DNA of 64,000 nt from Nocardia rosealba (lineage in GTDB: Bacteria > Actinomycetota > Actinomycetes > Mycobacteriales > Mycobacteriaceae): positions 124,001 to 188,000 of the forward strand of contig NZ_JAIWNA010000008.1 in the NCBI RefSeq assembly GCF_020216065.1, written 5' to 3'. Below the pieces are notes generated by a model, which saw nothing but the letters and a program-made list of their open reading frames with translations, did not search any database and was not told where the DNA came from. Numbering within the stretch: the first letter of the stretch is position 1; each line of letters begins with the position of its first letter. Made by a program: the position numbers and the translations under genes. Positions 59,090-64,000 of the stretch are shown here, piece by piece.

Positions 59090-59680
59090 TCATCCCTCGG
59101 GCAGCAACTGCCGCGCCAGTACCAGCAGCGCATCCGCATCGACGGTGTGCCGCGTCATGACACGATGCACCTGGGTGTCGATGGCGTGGACCAGGGTCCG
59201 AGCGGTGAGCTGCGGATCGGTTCCGCCGCGCCCGCATCGCCGCAGATGGAACTCCACCTCGGCGACGAGGTAGTCCTCGAAGGCCCGCACCGCCTCCCAC
59301 TCCGCGGGCAGCCGCAACGCGACGCGGTGCATGAGGGCGTGCAGGGCAGGCCGGTCGCGATGCAGGTCGGCGACGGCCGTCACGATCGCACGCAGCGTCT
59401 CGTCGAAGGGTGGCTCCTCGGACCGCAACCGTGCGAACACCTCGCCGAGTCCCGTCCCGGCAGCGAGGAAGTGGCGCTCGGCCAAGGCGCGCAACATCGC
59501 CGTCTTGTTCGGAAAGTACTGGTACAGCGTGCCGATCGAGACGCCTGCCCGCTCGGCGATCCGGTTGGTCGTTGCCGCCGCACCCTCGCGGGAGAACACC
59601 TGGGCGGCGGCCTCGAGCAGCGTTTCCACGGTCTCGCGCGCCCGGCGTTGACGAGGCAGTTTGCGGGGGCGGTCGTCCAT
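59090..59680 (-). CDS. TetR-family transcriptional regulator
   Basis: The 196-residue protein has an N-terminal TetR helix-turn-helix: ETVETLLEAAAQVFSREGAAATTNRIAERAGVSIGTLYQYFPNKTAM. The C-terminal half has the RPALHALMHRVAL pattern seen in the TetR_C group near lipid and glycerol genes. The ATG at 59680 lies two bases from the glpK stop, so it is co-transcribed with glpK and may regulate the glycerol genes. The inducer is unknown. Confidence 0.9.
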   Translation of the reverse strand: MDDRPRKLPRQRRARETVETLLEAAAQVFSREGAAATTNRIAERAGVSIGTLYQYFPNKTAMLRALAERHFLAAGTGLGEVFARLRSEEPPFDETLRAIVTAVADLHRDRPALHALMHRVALRLPAEWEAVRAFEDYLVAEVEFHLRRCGRGGTDPQLTARTLVHAIDTQVHRVMTRHTVDADALLVLARQLLPEG

Positions 59681-59682
59681 GT

Positions 59683-61179
<1,497 letters not shown>

Positions 61180-61185
61180 TCAGGC

Positions 61186-61191
61186 AGGCTA
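61186..61191 (-). promoter_or_regulatory. -10 element for leaderless glpK transcript
   Basis: TAGCCT on the minus strand lies six bases before the ATG at 61179. Confidence 0.6.
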
Positions 61192-61255
61192 CCCAACCGC
61201 GCGGTCGTCGTAGCAAGCTTTGTCGCCGACGACGAGCGGGAATCGCCCGGTTGGG
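61192..61255. promoter_or_regulatory. Nested inverted repeats in the glpK/glpD region
   Basis: CCCAACCG (61192-61199) pairs with CGGTTGGG (61248-61255), and inside it GTCGTCG (61204-61210) pairs with CGACGAC (61227-61233). The outer repeat starts at the glpK -10. This looks like two stacked operator dyads; it could equally fold as a hairpin if transcribed. Confidence 0.5.
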
Positions 61256-61413
61256 CGCGGATACCGAATTTCGGCCACGCGCCTCGCCGGGTTCGTCCCA
61301 CACGCCGGGTGGGCACTACGTTTAGCCTGTAGGCGGCGCCGGGATGTGCCCGGCGTCTGCACCCAACTGTCGGCTGGGACCGGCCGTTCACGGTCGGCGG
61401 CGAGGAGTCGAGC

Positions 61414-63204
61414 ATGTCGCAGACACCGGAGTTTCCGTTTCTGAACCCTGGTGAGTTGGTCGCCGGCGGAAAACGGGACCGGCTCGGCCCCGGTGAGCTC
61501 GGGCCCGAACACCGGCGCACCGCCTGGGAGCGCCTCGGCAAGGACCGGTTCGACGTGCTGGTCATCGGCGGCGGCGTGGTCGGCGCCGGAATCGCGCTCG
61601 ACGCGGCGACCCGTGGCCTGTCGGTCGCCCTCGTGGAGGCGCGTGACCTCGCCTCGGGCACCTCGAGCCGGTCGTCGAAGATGTTCCACGGCGGTCTGCG
61701 CTACCTAGAGCAGCTCGAGTTCGGGCTGGTGCGCGAGGCGCTCAAGGAGCGCGAGCTGGCGTTGTCGACGCTGGCGCCGCACCTGGTGAAGCCGCTGCGG
61801 TTCCTGTACCCGCTCACCCACCGGGTGTGGGAACGGCCGTACGTGGCCGCGGGCCTGACCCTCTACGACACCATGGGTGGCGCAAAATCCGTTCCGGGAC
61901 AGCATCATCTGACCCGACACGGTGCGCTGCGGCTGGCACCCGGCCTGCGCCGTGACGCCCTGATCGGCGGTGTCACCTACTACGACACCGTCGTCGACGA
62001 CGCCCGCCACACCATGACCGTCGCCCGCACCGCCGCCCACTACGGTGCCGTCATCCGTACGTCCACCCAGGTGGTGGGGCTGCTGCGGGAGGCCGACCGG
62101 GTGGTCGGGGCGAAGCTGCGCGACACCGAGGACGGTCGGACCGCCGAGGTGCGCGCGAGCGTGGTCATCAATGCGACGGGCGTGTGGACCGACGAGGTGC
62201 AGGGTCTGTCGCATCAGCGCGGCAGATTCCATGTGCGAGCGTCCAAGGGTGTGCACATCGTCGTCCCGCGCGACCGGATCGTCAGCGACGCGGCGATCAT
62301 CCTGCGCACCGCCACCTCGGTGCTGTTCGTCATTCCGTGGGGCGCGCACTGGATCGTCGGCACCACCGACACCGACTGGAATCTCGACCTCGCGCATCCC
62401 GCCGCGACCAAGGCCGACATCGACTACCTGCTCGACCGGGTGAACGAGGTGCTGGTCACGCCGCTCACCCACGCCGACATCGACGGCGTGTACGCGGGCC
62501 TGCGACCGCTGTTGGCGGGAGAGAGCGACGAGACGTCGAAGCTGTCGCGTGAGCACGCCGTTGCCCGGGTGGCGCCCGGCCTGGTGAGTATCGCGGGCGG
62601 CAAGTACACCACCTACCGGGTGATGGCGTCCGATGCGATGGACGAAGCGGCACAGGACATTCCGGCCCGCGTGTCGCCGTCGATCACCGAGAAGGTGGCC
62701 CTGCTCGGCGCCGACGGGTACTTCGCGCTGGTGAACCAGACCGTGCAACTGGCCGAGCACTACGGCATCCACCCGTACCGGATGACCCACCTGCTCGACC
62801 GCTACGGTTCGGTCGTCGACGAGGTGCTCGCCATGGCCGAGGGCAAACCCGAACTGCTGCAACCGATTACCGACGCTCCCGCCTACCTGCAGGTGGAGGC
62901 GGTGTACGCGGTCGCCGCGGAGGGTGCCCTGCACCTCGACGACATCCTGGCCCGGCGCACCCGTATCTCCATCGAATACCCCGACCGGGGCGCCAACTGT
63001 GCCGAGCAGGTCGCGCACCTGGTGGCGCCGGTTCTCGGCTGGGACGACGACGACATCGAGCGTGAGGTGTCGACCTATCAGGCGCGGGTGCGCGCGGAGA
63101 TCGAATCGCAGACCCAGCCGGACGACAAATCGGCCGACGCCCTGCGGGTCGCCGCGCCGGAGCCGCGTCCGCAGCTGCTGGAACCGGTACCGCAGGACCG
63201 CTGA
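61414..63204 (+). CDS. glpD: FAD-dependent glycerol-3-phosphate dehydrogenase
   Basis: The 596-residue flavoprotein oxidises glycerol-3-phosphate to dihydroxyacetone phosphate and passes electrons to quinone. VIGGGVVGAGIALDAA (50-65) is the FAD fold, and SGTSSRSSKMFHGGLRYLE (81-99) the GlpD signature. NATGVWTDEV and RPLLAGE lie in the catalytic domain. A C-terminal regulatory domain (from about 440) with QVEAVYAV and ANCAEQVAHLV follows. It diverges from glpK, so both enzymes of glycerol use sit together. The ATG follows GAGGAG. It matches GlpD2 of M. tuberculosis in place. Confidence 0.96.
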   Translation: MSQTPEFPFLNPGELVAGGKRDRLGPGELGPEHRRTAWERLGKDRFDVLVIGGGVVGAGIALDAATRGLSVALVEARDLASGTSSRSSKMFHGGLRYLEQLEFGLVREALKERELALSTLAPHLVKPLRFLYPLTHRVWERPYVAAGLTLYDTMGGAKSVPGQHHLTRHGALRLAPGLRRDALIGGVTYYDTVVDDARHTMTVARTAAHYGAVIRTSTQVVGLLREADRVVGAKLRDTEDGRTAEVRASVVINATGVWTDEVQGLSHQRGRFHVRASKGVHIVVPRDRIVSDAAIILRTATSVLFVIPWGAHWIVGTTDTDWNLDLAHPAATKADIDYLLDRVNEVLVTPLTHADIDGVYAGLRPLLAGESDETSKLSREHAVARVAPGLVSIAGGKYTTYRVMASDAMDEAAQDIPARVSPSITEKVALLGADGYFALVNQTVQLAEHYGIHPYRMTHLLDRYGSVVDEVLAMAEGKPELLQPITDAPAYLQVEAVYAVAAEGALHLDDILARRTRISIEYPDRGANCAEQVAHLVAPVLGWDDDDIEREVSTYQARVRAEIESQTQPDDKSADALRVAAPEPRPQLLEPVPQDR

Positions 63205-63207
63205 TCC

Positions 63208-63588
63208 TCAGACCGGATCGATGCGCGCCTTCAGCAAGCAGAAGTAGTTGTCCTCGGGATCGGCCAGCACATGCCACTGCTCATCGCCGGACTGGCCGAT
63301 ATCCGCGGGACGTGCGCCGAGTTCGAGCAGGCGCGCGAGTTCGGCGGCCTGATCGCGGTCGGTGGGGTTGACGTCGATGTGCAGGCGGGCCTTGCCGGGC
63401 GTGGGGTTGTCGGTGGGGCTGAGGATGATCGTCGGCTGCGGGCCGCCGAAGCCTTCGCGTGGCCCGATTTCCATGCTGCCGTCGTCGTCGCGATCGAGCA
63501 CGATGTAATCGAGCACCGCGCACCAGAACTGGGCGAGTGTCTCGGGCTCGCGGCACTCGAGCACGAGCTCACTGATCCGACATGCCAT
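63208..63588 (-). CDS. VOC (glyoxalase/bleomycin-resistance-like) family protein
   Basis: The 126-residue protein has a VOC fold of the PhnB/YdeM kind: SELVLECREPETLAQFWCAVLDY at the start, LHIDVNPTDRDQAAELARLLELGA in the middle, and VLADPEDNYFCLLKA at the end. Metal ligands of classical glyoxalases cannot be assigned from these segments with confidence. Members bind small ligands or metals. It converges with glpD at a gap of three bases. The ATG at 63588 lacks a visible ribosome site. Confidence 0.85.
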   Translation of the reverse strand: MACRISELVLECREPETLAQFWCAVLDYIVLDRDDDGSMEIGPREGFGGPQPTIILSPTDNPTPGKARLHIDVNPTDRDQAAELARLLELGARPADIGQSGDEQWHVLADPEDNYFCLLKARIDPV

Positions 63589-63687
63589 TGCGAAACCTGC
63601 TCTCTACCTGGTGAACTGCCGGGAAGTTAGCGCCGGGAAACGATTCTGGCGAGCGTATCGGACCATGGCGGCGTCGGCGAGCTGTTT

Positions 63688-64000
63688 TCAGGGAACCGGC
63701 TGGCAGCGCGGACAGAAATAGATGCCACGTTCGCGCTGGGTGATGCGGTCGGCGGGGTCGTCCTCCCCGAGGAGCTCGGAGGCGATGGCGGTGCCGCAGC
63801 GCGGACACGGTCGACGGGTGCGCCCGTAGACCATCGGTCGCCAGGGTGGTTCGTGCGCGGCCTTGCCGAGAACCCGGTGTGACTCGTCGACGAGGGCGGG
63901 GAGATCGGCGATATCGCCGACGGGCGTGGCCGGGTGGACGCGGCGCAGGAAGCAGATCTCGCTGCGGTAGATATTGCCGATGCCCGCCAGGTTGCGCTGG
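63688..64000 (-). CDS. Fpg/Nei-family DNA glycosylase, C-terminal part (runs off the right edge)
   Basis: The minus strand from the right edge reads QRNLAGIGNIYRSEICFLRR, the helix-two-turn-helix of Fpg/Nei glycosylases, and continues to a C-terminal zinc finger (CPRCG and CPRCQ) ending at the TGA at 63690-63688. These enzymes remove oxidised bases in base-excision repair. The position relative to glpD suggests a Nei2/Rv3297 homologue. About 104 codons are in the window; the catalytic N-terminus is not. Confidence 0.88.
   Translation of the reverse strand, partial: QRNLAGIGNIYRSEICFLRRVHPATPVGDIADLPALVDESHRVLGKAAHEPPWRPMVYGRTRRPCPRCGTAIASELLGEDDPADRITQRERGIYFCPRCQPVP

Overview
The window is high-GC, densely coded DNA from an actinomycete, most probably a Nocardia or close relative (order Mycobacteriales). 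Three observations support this. The order of a conserved backbone (nei2, glpD, glpK, lpdA, gamma-glutamylcyclotransferase, two M20 amidohydrolases, punA, pmmB, upp, add, deoA, cdd, sdhCDAB, dacB, a YihY/BrkB protein, trpS, icd, metY, metX) matches what I recall of the Mycobacterium tuberculosis Rv3297-Rv3341 region. The accessory genes are nocardial in type: a CYP125 with a KstR-like box, a type VII secretion-style cassette and many TetR regulators. Leaderless promoters are frequent. Both window edges cut genes: a nitroreductase on the left and a Nei2-type glycosylase on the right. I saw no tRNA, rRNA, CRISPR array, insertion sequence or prophage.

Layout. 1-2.5 kb: a nitroreductase/HxlR divergent pair and an MpaB-type oxygenase/TetR divergent pair. 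2.5-5.1 kb: the metY-metX sulfhydrylation operon, preceded by a SAM-IV riboswitch and a three-cysteine leader peptide. 5.2-11.1 kb: a TetR/MFS pair, icd, a second MFS pump and a decayed Rpn-type gene with a tandem copy of its 3' end. 11.4-16.8 kb: a lipoprotein, an SDR, an NCS1 permease, an acyl-CoA dehydrogenase and a hydrolase. 16.9-19.1 kb: xthA joined by overlaps to a secreted barnase-like RNase and its barstar, then a small secreted protein. 19.2-26.5 kb: a second TetR/MpaB-type pair, trpS, a YihY protein, a D,D-carboxypeptidase and an MFS/TetR operon behind a long operator. 26.5-34.7 kb: a SnoaL-like protein, phenylalanine hydroxylase, an orphan VapB, RadC, a secreted sphingomyelinase-like enzyme, fructosamine kinase, CYP125, TetR, DoxX and a DHFR/RibD-like reductase. 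34.7-38.2 kb: sdhCDAB. 38.4-49.4 kb: nucleoside salvage genes (cdd, deoA, add, upp, punA and a phosphosugar mutase) interrupted by a four-gene EspC-like/NlpC/P60/YbaB cassette. 49.4-64 kb: M20 amidohydrolases, a gamma-glutamylcyclotransferase, lpdA, two proline-rich envelope proteins, an aminotransferase, a hydrolase, glpK-TetR and glpD, a VOC protein and nei2.

How the genes work together. Central metabolism (icd, sdh, glpK/glpD, lpdA) and nucleoside salvage form the conserved core. Accessory transcription units sit between core genes, commonly as a divergent or co-transcribed regulator and target with a visible dyad between or ahead of them. Many convergent junctions have almost no space for a hairpin terminator, and four plus-strand genes have C-rich, G-poor ends that may act as Rho entry sites. 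At least eleven genes have a TANNNT hexamer 6-8 bases before the start codon, which fits leaderless initiation.
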